This document shows, piece by piece, positions 8,119 through 15,243 of a stretch of 17,707 nucleotides of DNA. The notes under the pieces were generated by a model. That model was not told the origin of the DNA. It worked only from the letters and a program-made list of their open reading frames with translations, and did no database searches. The position numbers were made by a program, and so were the translations under genes. Every line of letters begins with the position of its first letter. Within the stretch, counting starts at the first letter, position 1. Location: the NCBI GenBank assembly GCA_900770295.1, contig CAAGJQ010000085.1, positions 1 through 17,707 on the forward strand. The letters are read 5' to 3'. This DNA comes from an uncultured Oscillibacter sp. GTDB taxonomy: Bacteria; Bacillota; Clostridia; Oscillospirales; Oscillospiraceae.

Positions 8119-9333
8119 ATGGAAAAGCAAGCACAGAAAAACAAAGCCATGCTGTCAGGTGCCATGGCCTTTATCACCCTGATGGGGATCGTCAGCCTGT
8201 TCTCGGACATGACCCATGAGGGTGCCCGGAGCATTCTGGGGGAGTACCTGAACCTGACCGGCGCGTCAGCCGCGACGATCGGCTTTGTATCGGGTGTGGG
8301 CGAGCTGTGCGGCTATTCCCTGCGGCTGCTGTCCGGCTTTGTGGCCGACAAGACGAAAAAATACTGGACGCTGATCATCGCCGGCTATGCCATGCAGGTG
8401 CTGGCTATCCCGCTGTTGGCTTTTGTGCCAGAGAACGGCTGGGTGATCGCCTGCGGACTGGTAATCAGGGAACGGGTCGGCAAAGCCATCAAGAAGCCGG
8501 CCAAAAACACGCTGGTCAGCTTCGCGGCCAGCGAGGTGGGGACCGGAAAAGGCTTCGCCTATCAGGAGTTTCTGGATCAGCTGGGTGCGTTTCTGGGGCC
8601 GGTCATCTTGTTCGTCATCAGTCTGGTGAAGGGAACGGGAGAGCTCTTTTCTACCTACAGGCTGTGCTTTCTGGTGCTGGGGATCCCGGCGGCCATCACA
8701 GTCCTTCTGGTCGTCCTCTCGAAAATCAAATATCCCAATCCGGAGATTTTTGAGAAGGAAACGGACGAACATACGGAGTTCAAACTGGAAAAGTCCTTCA
8801 TCATCTACATCATCGCCATCTGCTGCTACGGCTTCGGCTTCGCGGACTTCACCATGATTACCCTCCACGCCGCCAAAACAGCCGCGTTTCCCGCCGCGTC
8901 GCTGAGCCTGCTGTATGCGCTGGCCATGGCGGTGGACGCCTTTGCCGCCCTGTTCTTTGGCTGGCTGTTTGATAAAACGGGGCTGCGGGCCATGGTTCTC
9001 GCCACCGTCTGCAGCACCTTCTTTTCCTGCTTCATTTTCCTGACGGACAACCCGGTGAGCATCCTCATCGGGATCGTCCTGTGGGGCATCGGTATGGGGG
9101 CGGAGGACAGCATCATGAAGGCCGCTGTCAGCAAAATCGTGCCGAGAAACATGCGCAGCACCGGCTTTGGAATCTTTGAAACCTGCTACGGCATTGCGTG
9201 GTTCCTGGGAAGCTGGCTGCTGGGTGCGCTGTATGATTTTAACCCGGTGTGTCTGGTTGTCGTATCCGTGGCCGCACAGCTGTGCTCCATCTGTTTTTAC
9301 CTTCTCTGCATCAAGGCAAGAAAAGCAAAATAG
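8119..9333 (+). CDS. Major facilitator superfamily transporter
   Basis: This is a 404-residue, roughly 12-helix membrane protein. The MFS motif A loop between helices 2 and 3 reads RLLSGFVADKTKKYW (near residues 72-86). A second basic-flanked loop in the C-terminal half reads GWLFDKTGLRAM. The N-terminal SLFSDMTHEGARSI segment with acidic residues in helix 1 is shared by a subgroup of uncharacterised MFS proteins. The substrate cannot be inferred. I prefer ATG 8119 to ATG 8101 because TGGGAG sits 8 bases before it and nothing precedes the other. It lies 44 bases after the regulator gene with no terminator between, so it belongs to the kinase-regulator operon and is probably an efflux pump induced with it. 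A very strong terminator follows. Confidence 0.88.
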   Translation: MEKQAQKNKAMLSGAMAFITLMGIVSLFSDMTHEGARSILGEYLNLTGASAATIGFVSGVGELCGYSLRLLSGFVADKTKKYWTLIIAGYAMQVLAIPLLAFVPENGWVIACGLVIRERVGKAIKKPAKNTLVSFAASEVGTGKGFAYQEFLDQLGAFLGPVILFVISLVKGTGELFSTYRLCFLVLGIPAAITVLLVVLSKIKYPNPEIFEKETDEHTEFKLEKSFIIYIIAICCYGFGFADFTMITLHAAKTAAFPAASLSLLYALAMAVDAFAALFFGWLFDKTGLRAMVLATVCSTFFSCFIFLTDNPVSILIGIVLWGIGMGAEDSIMKAAVSKIVPRNMRSTGFGIFETCYGIAWFLGSWLLGALYDFNPVCLVVVSVAAQLCSICFYLLCIKARKAK

Positions 9334-9366
9334 AATTTCGGTCATTCAATATTTATCGTTGATTAT

Positions 9367-9422
9367 GGAACATCCGTATTTCTCTGGGCCAAACGCTCAG
9401 AGAAATATGGATGTTCCCTTTT
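9367..9422 (+). terminator. Strong intrinsic terminator of the kinase-regulator-MFS operon
   Basis: A 20-base arm (9367-9386, starting GGAACATCC) pairs with 9398-9417 (ending GGATGTTCC) with only one G-T wobble, around an 11-base loop. CTTTT follows. The hairpin ends only eight or nine bases before the phased GTTTA array of the next operon, so the two units are cleanly separated. Confidence 0.92.
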
Positions 9423-9430
9423 GCGCGATT

Positions 9431-9468
9431 GTTTATCTCCTGTTTAACCTTTGTTATCGGGCAGTTTA
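9431..9468 (+). promoter_or_regulatory. Four-unit response-regulator operator: GTTTA-type repeats with exact 11-bp period
   Basis: Units begin at 9431 (GTTTA), 9442 (GTTTA), 9453 (GTTAT) and 9464 (GTTTA), each exactly 11 bases apart, so all face the same side of the helix. The first 20 bases copy the site before the kinase gene. A possible -10 is TACACT (9480-9485); it stands 22 bases after the third unit, the same distance as in the kinase promoter. TACAAT at 9510-9515 is too close to the ribosome site to be used. Four units would hold two regulator dimers. Confidence 0.65.
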
Positions 9469-9532
9469 ACCCGGAGTTCTACACTATGTCATGCCAAAAG
9501 CGTTGACGATACAATGAACAGGAGGATTTGCT

Positions 9533-10177
9533 ATGAATAAGCTGCGGCAAAAGATAATGAAAGCCGATTTTTACAAATGCCTGAAGCGACTGATCGTTCT
9601 CGCAATCTGTGTTGTACTCTTGGGTGGAGGTCTGTCCGCCGTGATGCTCAGAACGCAAATCGGCGAAGTGATCACCAGCGTGCAGGAATGGGAACGATAT
9701 GACGACCACTGGTACGAGGGAAACGATTGGCATCCTGCGGAGCAGTACGGTGTCCATCAGGATGGGGAACATAGAGGATTTGATTTTCCTGAAAGAATAC
9801 GCATCACGGAACCTTCCGTCGGTGCAAAGGTGACCGTGGTGATCAGCAGCCTCCTCTGCGAACTACTGGCGGTGACTTTTTGGCTGCTTATCGCGGCATG
9901 GCTGTATCAGGCGGCGGTCTTGTCAGGTATGAACGGTCTGCTGTGGACACTGCTGGGATTGGGCGGCAATGTCTTTGCCGTCGTGCTGTTCCTGCTCATC
10001 CGCAGCTTTGCCCGCGAAAAATGTTCATCCTGTGGGCACTGGCAGAAGAAAGGCTCGTTCTGCCGTACCTGCGGCGCGAAGTTGAAAAAAACATGCCCGA
10101 CCTGCGGCACTGAATGTGAATCGGATGATGTGTTCTGCGCCAACTGCGGAAGCAGCCTTAAGGACAAGAATCCGTAA
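9533..10177 (+). CDS. Membrane protein with two C-terminal zinc ribbons, first gene of the lipid-carrier operon
   Basis: This 214-residue protein is not one I can name. It has a membrane segment at about 20-40, a polar charged region (45-100, rich in Trp, Tyr, His and Asp) that is probably outside, and two more hydrophobic segments (about 101-128 and 131-160). Two zinc ribbons follow: CSSCG...CRTCG (about 164-180) and CPTCG...CANCG (about 185-207), each with paired CxxC. The mix of membrane and zinc-ribbon domains resembles bacterial zinc-ribbon envelope-stress or scaffolding proteins, but no function is known. The start is supported by AGGAGG seven bases upstream. It is the first gene after the phased operator, and the PAP2 gene follows 24 bases downstream. 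Confidence 0.88.
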   Translation: MNKLRQKIMKADFYKCLKRLIVLAICVVLLGGGLSAVMLRTQIGEVITSVQEWERYDDHWYEGNDWHPAEQYGVHQDGEHRGFDFPERIRITEPSVGAKVTVVISSLLCELLAVTFWLLIAAWLYQAAVLSGMNGLLWTLLGLGGNVFAVVLFLLIRSFAREKCSSCGHWQKKGSFCRTCGAKLKKTCPTCGTECESDDVFCANCGSSLKDKNP

Positions 10178-10201
10178 ACAAGCGCGATTGAGGTGAATGC
10201 C

Positions 10202-10735
10202 TTGTACGCATTGGACTTTTCTATTTTGGATTTTATTCAAAGCCATCTGCGAAGCGGCTTTGGCGATGCGGTAATGCCGTTCATCACACATCTGGGAGAC
10301 GGCGGGGCCGTCTGGATCGCTTTGGATCTGGGCTTGCTGGCAGTTCCAAAGACGCGCCGTGTGGGAGCGGCCCTAACTGCCGGTCTTGTGCTGGAAGCCA
10401 CCTGCTGTAATTTGCTGCTGAAACCATTTGTTGCCCGTGTCCGGCCCTGCAACATCAATACTGCGGTCCAACTGCTGGTCCCTCGCCCCACGGACTTTTC
10501 CTTCCCCTCCGGGCACACCGGGGCCTCCTTTGCCGCAGCATCCGCACTGTATTTCAGCAGAAGCAGGCTGTGGTCCACAGCCCTTGTGCTGGCGGTGCTG
10601 ATTGCTTTTTCACGGCTGTATCTCTATGTTCACTATCCTACGGATGTGCTGGCTGGGGCACTGCTTGGGATTATGCTGGGATGGCTCGGCAGTGTGGCGG
10701 TCAGCGCGGTGGAAAGGAAACGCCATGAAGTATGA
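10202..10735 (+). CDS. PAP2-family membrane phosphatase, probable undecaprenyl-diphosphatase
   Basis: This 177-residue membrane phosphatase has the three PAP2 signatures: KPFVARVRP (K-x6-RP), FPSGHTGASF (PSGH with the acid/base histidine) and SRLYLYVHYPTD (SR-x5-H with the nucleophilic histidine). About six helices are present. Small PAP2 enzymes of this type (BcrC, PgpB) remove a phosphate from undecaprenyl diphosphate outside the membrane to give the recyclable monophosphate and can confer bacitracin resistance. The neighbouring flippase genes favour that substrate. I chose TTG 10202 because GAGGTGA lies six bases before it; the in-frame GTG at 10193 falls within that ribosome site. The gene overlaps the GntR gene by 11 bases. 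Confidence 0.9.
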   Translation: MYALDFSILDFIQSHLRSGFGDAVMPFITHLGDGGAVWIALDLGLLAVPKTRRVGAALTAGLVLEATCCNLLLKPFVARVRPCNINTAVQLLVPRPTDFSFPSGHTGASFAAASALYFSRSRLWSTALVLAVLIAFSRLYLYVHYPTDVLAGALLGIMLGWLGSVAVSAVERKRHEV

Positions 10736-11084
10736 CGGTCCCCTCTACGCACAAATCGCAAAACAACTGGGGGCGGATATTTTATCCGGACGGCTCTTAC
10801 CCGGACAAAAGCTGCCCCCGATCCGGCGATTAGCCGAACGCTTTCATGTGAATCCCAACACCGCTCTGCGGGCAGTCGCAGAATTGGAAAGAACGGGGTT
10901 CGTTCAGGTCAGACAGGGATTCGGTACATACGCCGCTTCTGACCTCGCCCGCATAGAACAAGCTCGGCGGGCACTGGTCAGCCGCTATATACGGGAACTG
11001 CGCGCACAGCTGGAAATGCTGGGCTTTTCAACGGCAGAAATGCTTGATTTGATTTCAGGCACAGATAAGAGGAATAAAGTATGA
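10725..11084 (+). CDS. GntR-family regulator, YtrA-like short type
   Basis: This 119-residue regulator has an N-terminal GntR winged helix (about 5-70: LYAQIAKQLGADILSG, then LPPIRRLAERFHVNPNTALR and a wing ending QGFGTYA). A short helical tail (about 75-119) replaces a ligand-binding domain. That layout is the YtrA subfamily, whose Bacillus subtilis member represses a transporter operon induced by lipid II-cycle antibiotics. Here it sits inside a lipid-carrier operon, overlapping PAP2 by 11 bases and DUF368 by 4 (ATGA), so it is made with them and may feed back on them. Its start is preceded by AAAGGAAA. Its operator was not found; no clear palindrome of that type was recognised nearby. Confidence 0.92.
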   Translation: MKYDGPLYAQIAKQLGADILSGRLLPGQKLPPIRRLAERFHVNPNTALRAVAELERTGFVQVRQGFGTYAASDLARIEQARRALVSRYIRELRAQLEMLGFSTAEMLDLISGTDKRNKV

Positions 11085-12013
11085 TCCTAAAGCTATTTCA
11101 GGGCTTTTGCATGGCCCTTGCGGACAGCGTTCCCGGTGTTTCCGGAGGAACAGTGGCGTTTATCCTTGGGTTTTATGAACGGTTTATCAGCGCGCTGCAC
11201 AGTTTGTTCGGGAAGGACAGTGATGCGCGGAGATCGGCGTTCAGGTACCTGCTGAAAATCGGAATGGGCTGGGCAATTGGTTTGACGGTCTCCATTCTGT
11301 TGCTTGCCCGCCTTTTTGAAAGTCATATTTATTTCCTCAGCTCGCTGTTTCTGGGATTGACGCTGGCGTCGATTCCGTTTATCGTGAAGGAAGAAAAAAA
11401 GTCTCTTGTGGGACATTATCAGAATCTTCCCTTTTTACTGGCTGGGTTCTTGATCGTATGTGGCCTGACCGCGTTTCGGGTCTCCTCCGTCAGCAGCGGA
11501 GCGGTGAATTATCTGAGCCTGCAGCCCTTACAGGCGGTGTATCTCTTTTTCTCCGGCGCACTGGCAATGATGGCGATGGTGCTGCCCGGCGTGTCTGGCT
11601 CCACGCTGCTTTTGATCATGGGGGTCTATATTCCGACTGTAAACGCAGTCCACGCATTTCTTTATGGGAACCTGGCAGTTCTGCCGGGATTGATTGCCCT
11701 GGGGATTGGCGTATTGACCGGTGTAGCTGCGTCCGTTCACTTTTTGCGCTCCGCCCTGCGGAAGCACCGCAGCCGGATGATGTATCTGATCCTGGGTCTT
11801 ATGCTGGGTTCTCTGGCGGCAATCGTGATGGGACCCACAACGCTTCCCACACCCAGACCAGCTTTGAGTCTGGCGACTTTCCAGCCTCTTGGGTTTGCCG
11901 TTGGAATCGCCGTTCTGCTGGCCCTGGAACTGCTGAAAAAATGGGCCTCCGGAAAAGAGGCTTTGGAGCAGCAGGCATTTATAAAGCCGGAAATTAATTT
12001 GAAGGAATCGTAA
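11081..12013 (+). CDS. DUF368 family membrane protein, probable polyprenyl-phosphate translocase (PopT-like)
   Basis: This 310-residue protein has about nine hydrophobic segments. Its first family motif is FCMALADSVPGVSGGTVAFI (residues 9-28) and the inverted-repeat copy is MVLPGVSGSTLLLIMGVY (around 166-183). Those repeats are the hallmark of DUF368. Members were shown in Vibrio cholerae and Gram-positive bacteria to be needed for flipping undecaprenyl phosphate back to the cytoplasmic face. The start overlaps the GntR stop by four bases (ATGA), with AAGAGGAA upstream. Placed between a PAP2 phosphatase and a MOP flippase, its role in carrier recycling is well supported by context; the direct activity is inferred. 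Confidence 0.93.
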   Translation: MILKLFQGFCMALADSVPGVSGGTVAFILGFYERFISALHSLFGKDSDARRSAFRYLLKIGMGWAIGLTVSILLLARLFESHIYFLSSLFLGLTLASIPFIVKEEKKSLVGHYQNLPFLLAGFLIVCGLTAFRVSSVSSGAVNYLSLQPLQAVYLFFSGALAMMAMVLPGVSGSTLLLIMGVYIPTVNAVHAFLYGNLAVLPGLIALGIGVLTGVAASVHFLRSALRKHRSRMMYLILGLMLGSLAAIVMGPTTLPTPRPALSLATFQPLGFAVGIAVLLALELLKKWASGKEALEQQAFIKPEINLKES

Positions 12014-12017
12014 TGGC

Positions 12018-13676
12018 ATGGAGAAACGAAAAAGCACGCTTTTCATGTCCAGCGTACTGACGATCCTCGTCGCACAGTTGGTGGTCAAGATCACCGGGCT
12101 TTTATACCGGCTGGTCATCACCAACATTGACGGCTTCGGTGATCTGGGGAATGGATTCTACAACGCTGGTTTCCAAATCTATACGATGCTGCTGGCCCTC
12201 TCCTCTGTCGGTATTCCGGGCGCCATCTCCAAGCTGGTGTCGGCGGAGGTAGCCGTCGGTAACCGGCGGCGGGCGTATGAAATTTTCCGGACGGCGCTGC
12301 TGCTGTTCTTCCTGATCGGATTGACCTGCTCGGCGGCGATGTATCTGGGGGCTGACGTTCTTGCCCGGTATGTCATCCGCATGGACGGTACGCAAGGGAC
12401 ACTCCGGGCACTGTCTCCGGCGGTGTTATTTGTCTGCCTGTCCTCTGTTGTCCGGGGCTATTTTATGGGGCTGGGTAACGTCAATGCCACCAGCCGCTCT
12501 CAGATGTTGGAACAACTGGTCAAGTCCGTGTTGACCATTCTGTTCGTCTTGGCACTGACCGGCTATTCCGCGGAGGTCATGTCGGCAGGGGCCAACTTCG
12601 CCACTTCTGTCGCCGCGGCAAGCAGCGCGGTCTATCTGACGATCTTTTACTTCCGCTCAAAAGAGCGACATATGTTGCCGCCCAAAGATCGTACTGCAAA
12701 AGGGCGGGGTTCGTTTATCTGTCTCAGCCGCACCATCCTGGCGATCTCCGCTCCCATCTCTCTGGCTTCCATTATCACCTCGGTAGGCAGGGTGATCGAT
12801 ACCGGAACCATTTCCCGGGGCATCGCGGCCGCTTTTGCCGCCGGTATTCCCGGCCAGTCCGGTATCCCCAGCGCCGCTGAACTGAATGACGAAGCGGTGC
12901 GTCTTGCCGGGATGCTTTCCAAAAGCGACTCCCTGCTGAACCTACCGCTGGCACTGAATATCGCCTTTGCAACGGTGCTGGTACCAACGGTCTCCGCCGC
13001 CATGGCATCAGGGCGGCAGGAGGAGGCAAAGGAGAAGGTGGAATTCTCCCTGCTGATCTCCGTCTTATTCATCCTGCCGTGTTCTGCCGGCCTGATCGTT
13101 CTGGCGGAGCCGATCTACCGGCTGATCTATCCCAACGCGCCGCAGGGGTGGGAGCTGCTGCAGATTGCCTCCGTCGGCATGATTTTTACCGCTTTGAACC
13201 AGACACTCAATGGAAGTCTGCAAGGGATGGGAAAGGCTTCGGTTCCCGCCAAAGCCCTGCTGTTCGGCGTTGCTGCCAAAATCACGCTGAATCTCATTTT
13301 GGTCCGCATCCCGGCTGTCAACATTTTCGGTGCGCCGGTCGCTTCCACTATGTGCTATCTGATTGCCTCCCTGATCTGCTTTTCAGAACTGACACGCACC
13401 CTCGCGCTGCGCCTGCCGATCGGCAAGTATTTGCTCAAGCCGCTGGCCTGCACGGCGGTCATGGGCGCCGGGGCCGCAGTCGAATACCGGTTGTTCCAGC
13501 GGATGCTGATGTCCAATGGGCTTGCGGTATTGCTGACTATTCTCTGCTCGGTTGTCCTGTACCTGTTCCTGATCCTGTACAGCCGCGTTTTGTCAGAAGA
13601 AGATATTGCCCTGCTGCCAGTGGGGGCAGGGGCCAAGCAAATACTGCTGGCGCGTGAGAAAAAAGACATCTGCTGA
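12018..13676 (+). CDS. MOP-family flippase (MurJ/SpoVB/Wzx-like)
   Basis: This 552-residue membrane protein has about 14 hydrophobic segments and the usual MOP start: KITGLLYRLVITNI (around 25-38), then GNGFYNAGFQIYTMLLALSS and VGIPGAISKLVSAEVA. Length and N-terminus fit the YtgP/MurJ and SpoVB branch of Firmicutes, which flips lipid II or other polyprenyl-linked precursors outward. Whether it is the house-keeping MurJ, a sporulation paralogue or a polysaccharide flippase cannot be decided here. It starts five bases after the DUF368 stop, with GAAGGAA about 10 bases upstream, and ends the operon before a clear terminator. Having both the outward flippase and the inward DUF368 together covers both crossings of the lipid-carrier cycle. 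Confidence 0.92.
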   Translation: MEKRKSTLFMSSVLTILVAQLVVKITGLLYRLVITNIDGFGDLGNGFYNAGFQIYTMLLALSSVGIPGAISKLVSAEVAVGNRRRAYEIFRTALLLFFLIGLTCSAAMYLGADVLARYVIRMDGTQGTLRALSPAVLFVCLSSVVRGYFMGLGNVNATSRSQMLEQLVKSVLTILFVLALTGYSAEVMSAGANFATSVAAASSAVYLTIFYFRSKERHMLPPKDRTAKGRGSFICLSRTILAISAPISLASIITSVGRVIDTGTISRGIAAAFAAGIPGQSGIPSAAELNDEAVRLAGMLSKSDSLLNLPLALNIAFATVLVPTVSAAMASGRQEEAKEKVEFSLLISVLFILPCSAGLIVLAEPIYRLIYPNAPQGWELLQIASVGMIFTALNQTLNGSLQGMGKASVPAKALLFGVAAKITLNLILVRIPAVNIFGAPVASTMCYLIASLICFSELTRTLALRLPIGKYLLKPLACTAVMGAGAAVEYRLFQRMLMSNGLAVLLTILCSVVLYLFLILYSRVLSEEDIALLPVGAGAKQILLAREKKDIC

Positions 13677-13804
13677 ACCTCTGTTGCTGGATTACGTATT
13701 TGCCAGTTGAGTTTTTCGTTTCTTTCGCTTGTAACTGATGAGTCTATTGCCATCTGCGAACCTGTGTAAAATCGCATGCTGCTCTATTCTAAAGGTAATT
13801 GATA

Positions 13805-13842
13805 AGCCGACCTTGTGTAACCAAGGTCGGCTCTCTCCTTTT
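13805..13842 (+). terminator. Intrinsic terminator of the lipid-carrier operon
   Basis: AGCCGACCTTG (13805-13815) pairs perfectly with CAAGGTCGGCT (13822-13832) around TGTAAC, and CTCTCCTTTT follows. It closes the plus-strand operon 128 bases after the flippase stop and overlaps the 3' end of the convergent arsC gene, so it may serve both strands. The intervening 13677-13804 shows nothing else. Confidence 0.88.
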
Positions 13843-14233
13843 AGTGCAGTTTTTCTTTGAGGGCAAGCACCTTTTCTTCGATGCGTTCTATTGTTTCCAG
13901 AAATGCCTGATCCGACTGCCCCGTTGGATCATCCAGTCCCCAATCCTCACGCCATCTGCAGTGCAAAAACGGACACTGGACATTACAGCCCATGGTGATG
14001 ACTCCATCCACCGGTGGAAGGTCCTCCAGCAACTTGCTGTACTGTCCCTCAGCCTCCATATCAATGTGATACCGTTCTTTCATCAGCCGCACGGCATCCT
14101 GATTGATGTAGGCTTTCCGCTCTGTACCAGCGGAATAGCTTTCAAATACTTCTGCCGCCAGATGACGCCCCAGTGCCTCAGCAATCTGGCTGCGACAGGA
14201 ATTATGAACGCAGATGAATGCCACCTTTTGCAT
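13841..14233 (-). CDS. arsC: Arsenate reductase, thioredoxin-coupled low-molecular-weight phosphatase type
   Basis: This 130-residue cytoplasmic enzyme reduces arsenate to arsenite by a cysteine relay ending at thioredoxin. The P-loop CVHNSCRSQ contains the nucleophilic cysteine and arginine of the CX5R motif. The relay cysteines are within MGCNVQCPFLHC (around residues 84-95), followed by REDWGLDDPTG, which holds the catalytic aspartate. The start MQKVAFICVHNSC is chosen over an upstream in-frame ATG because AGAAGGGA lies eight bases before it. Its stop is immediately beside the convergent terminator. No arsR, arsB or ACR3 gene is in the window, so it is either an orphan or the remnant of an ars cluster. 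The degraded thioredoxin-like sequence ends four bases before it, which fits an original trx-like/arsC pair. Confidence 0.95.
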   Translation of the reverse strand: MQKVAFICVHNSCRSQIAEALGRHLAAEVFESYSAGTERKAYINQDAVRLMKERYHIDMEAEGQYSKLLEDLPPVDGVITMGCNVQCPFLHCRWREDWGLDDPTGQSDQAFLETIERIEEKVLALKEKLH

Positions 14234-14237
14234 ACCA

Positions 14238-14370
14238 TCATCCCTTCTTGTGGAGCAGTTCCTCCACATCAGTCACTTTTGAATCTTTCCATAGAAGTTC
14301 ACACTTTCATTGACCACAATAAGGGTCTCCACCCATTACTCCATTGGGAGAAAATGCAATGGTGTTGACA
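14238..14370 (-). pseudogene. Decayed 3' end of a small thioredoxin-like gene (TM0996/MTH895-like)
   Basis: Joining three frames on the minus strand gives a protein-like string: VNTIAFSPNGVMG, then VETLIVVNESVNFYGKIQ, then KVTDVEELLHKKG and a stop at 14238-14240. This resembles the C-terminus of small redox-active-disulfide thioredoxin homologues (GVMGTPALVxxGxVxxxGKxxxxxEVxxLL), which often lie with ars genes. One-base deletions near 14335 and near 14275 break the frame. The N-terminal half with the CxxC is absent, since sequence beyond 14370 belongs to another module. The family assignment is by pattern, not alignment, and is uncertain. Confidence 0.45.
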
Positions 14371-14394
14371 AAGAAAACAACTTTTTTCTTTGTC
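14367..14394. repeat. Perfect 11-bp inverted repeat at the element/host junction, possible terminator of the sigma gene
   Basis: GACAAAGAAAA (14367-14377) pairs with TTTTCTTTGTC (14384-14394) around CAACTT. It begins four bases after the restored stop of the sigma gene on the minus strand and ends where the thioredoxin-like remnant starts. It could be an A/T-rich terminator or lie near the end of the mobile element. I saw no matching copy at the right edge, which is expected if the element extends beyond the window. Confidence 0.5.
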
Positions 14395-14398
14395 CCAC

Positions 14399-15243
14399 TC
14401 AGGGCAGCTGCTCCAATGAAATCGCACGGTCCACTATACGTCTGGCCCTGCGAAGCTTCCAGGCCGTGCTGTCCAGGCACCGTTCCCGTAGCTTTTTCAG
14501 TGCCTGCTTTTTCGCCTTCTCCACGCCGTCCTCCCGCAGCTATTCCGGATAGCAATTTCCCTCAGTTCCGTTTTTGCGTAACCAAAAACGCCGAAGCTCC
14601 TCCCCAAAATATCCTGCTCCCGTTTGGACAGGCTTTGGAACTGCTCATGCAGAGACTTCATCGTAAGCGCCCGAAGGACGATCTCCTCCGCAGATGCAGA
14701 CAGCCTATCAGACATGAGGTACTCAAATATATCTCCGTCCTCCTCCGGGATCGGCAGGTCATAGACCGAGAAGAAATGCGTGGGATAGGCTACCGCCCTG
14801 GCCGCTTCCGCTAAAGTGATGCCCAACTCCTCTGCAATTTCGCTCATCTCTTTCCCATCCCGGTGATAGAGCATCTGCGCCTTGCGCACCAGTCCCATAC
14901 TATCCCGGTCCAGTGAGAGGGTACCCATACTGGATTCCAGGTGCCGCCGCATCGCTCCGTCCATAAATGGCACGATGTAGGTCCCGAAGGTTCCCTTGGA
15001 GCTATCGTAGCCGCCATTCCTGGCGCATTCGATCAATGCCAACATCCCAACGCTCTCCAGTTCGGAGAGCGTTTCTTTCGTGTAGTCGCTCCACCCTCCG
15101 TGACTGCCGGGGCGCAGGCAGTTGTATTGCCGGGCGATCCACTGCGCACGCTTCCGAATCAATTCAGCATGGCTATCACACAGTTCCGTCAGCGCGGCCT
15201 GGTCTCCCTGTGCGATTTGGTCCAGCAATTCCTGGCCGCTCAT
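14399..15243 (-). pseudogene. RNA polymerase sigma factor-like protein of a mobile element, C-terminus frameshifted
   Basis: The open frame from the ATG at 15243 runs to a stop at 14497 (248 residues). Residues about 45-110 match sigma region 2 (LESVGMLALIECARNGG, STKG-like SSKGTFGTYIVPFMDGAMRRHL), followed by region 3-like helices (EIAEELGITLAEAARAV) and region 4 (LSKREQDILGRSFGVFGYAKTELREIAIRN). After IRN the frame yields nonsense (SCGRTAWRRRKSRH). The neighbouring frame continues LREDGVEKAKKQALKKLRERCLDS to a stop at 14399-14401, the normal recognition helix and tail. A single lost base near 14540 (AAT-A-G-CTG for something like AAT-ATG-CTG) explains this. The start overlaps the DUF6076-like stop by four bases (ATGA). 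As it stands the promoter-recognition helix is disrupted, so the product is probably defective unless the shift is a sequencing error. Confidence 0.75.

Noticed and set aside
14307..14555. Minus-strand frame of 82 codons between arsC and the sigma gene
   Set aside because: It mixes the wrong frame of the sigma tail with part of the thioredoxin-like remnant and has no start signal.
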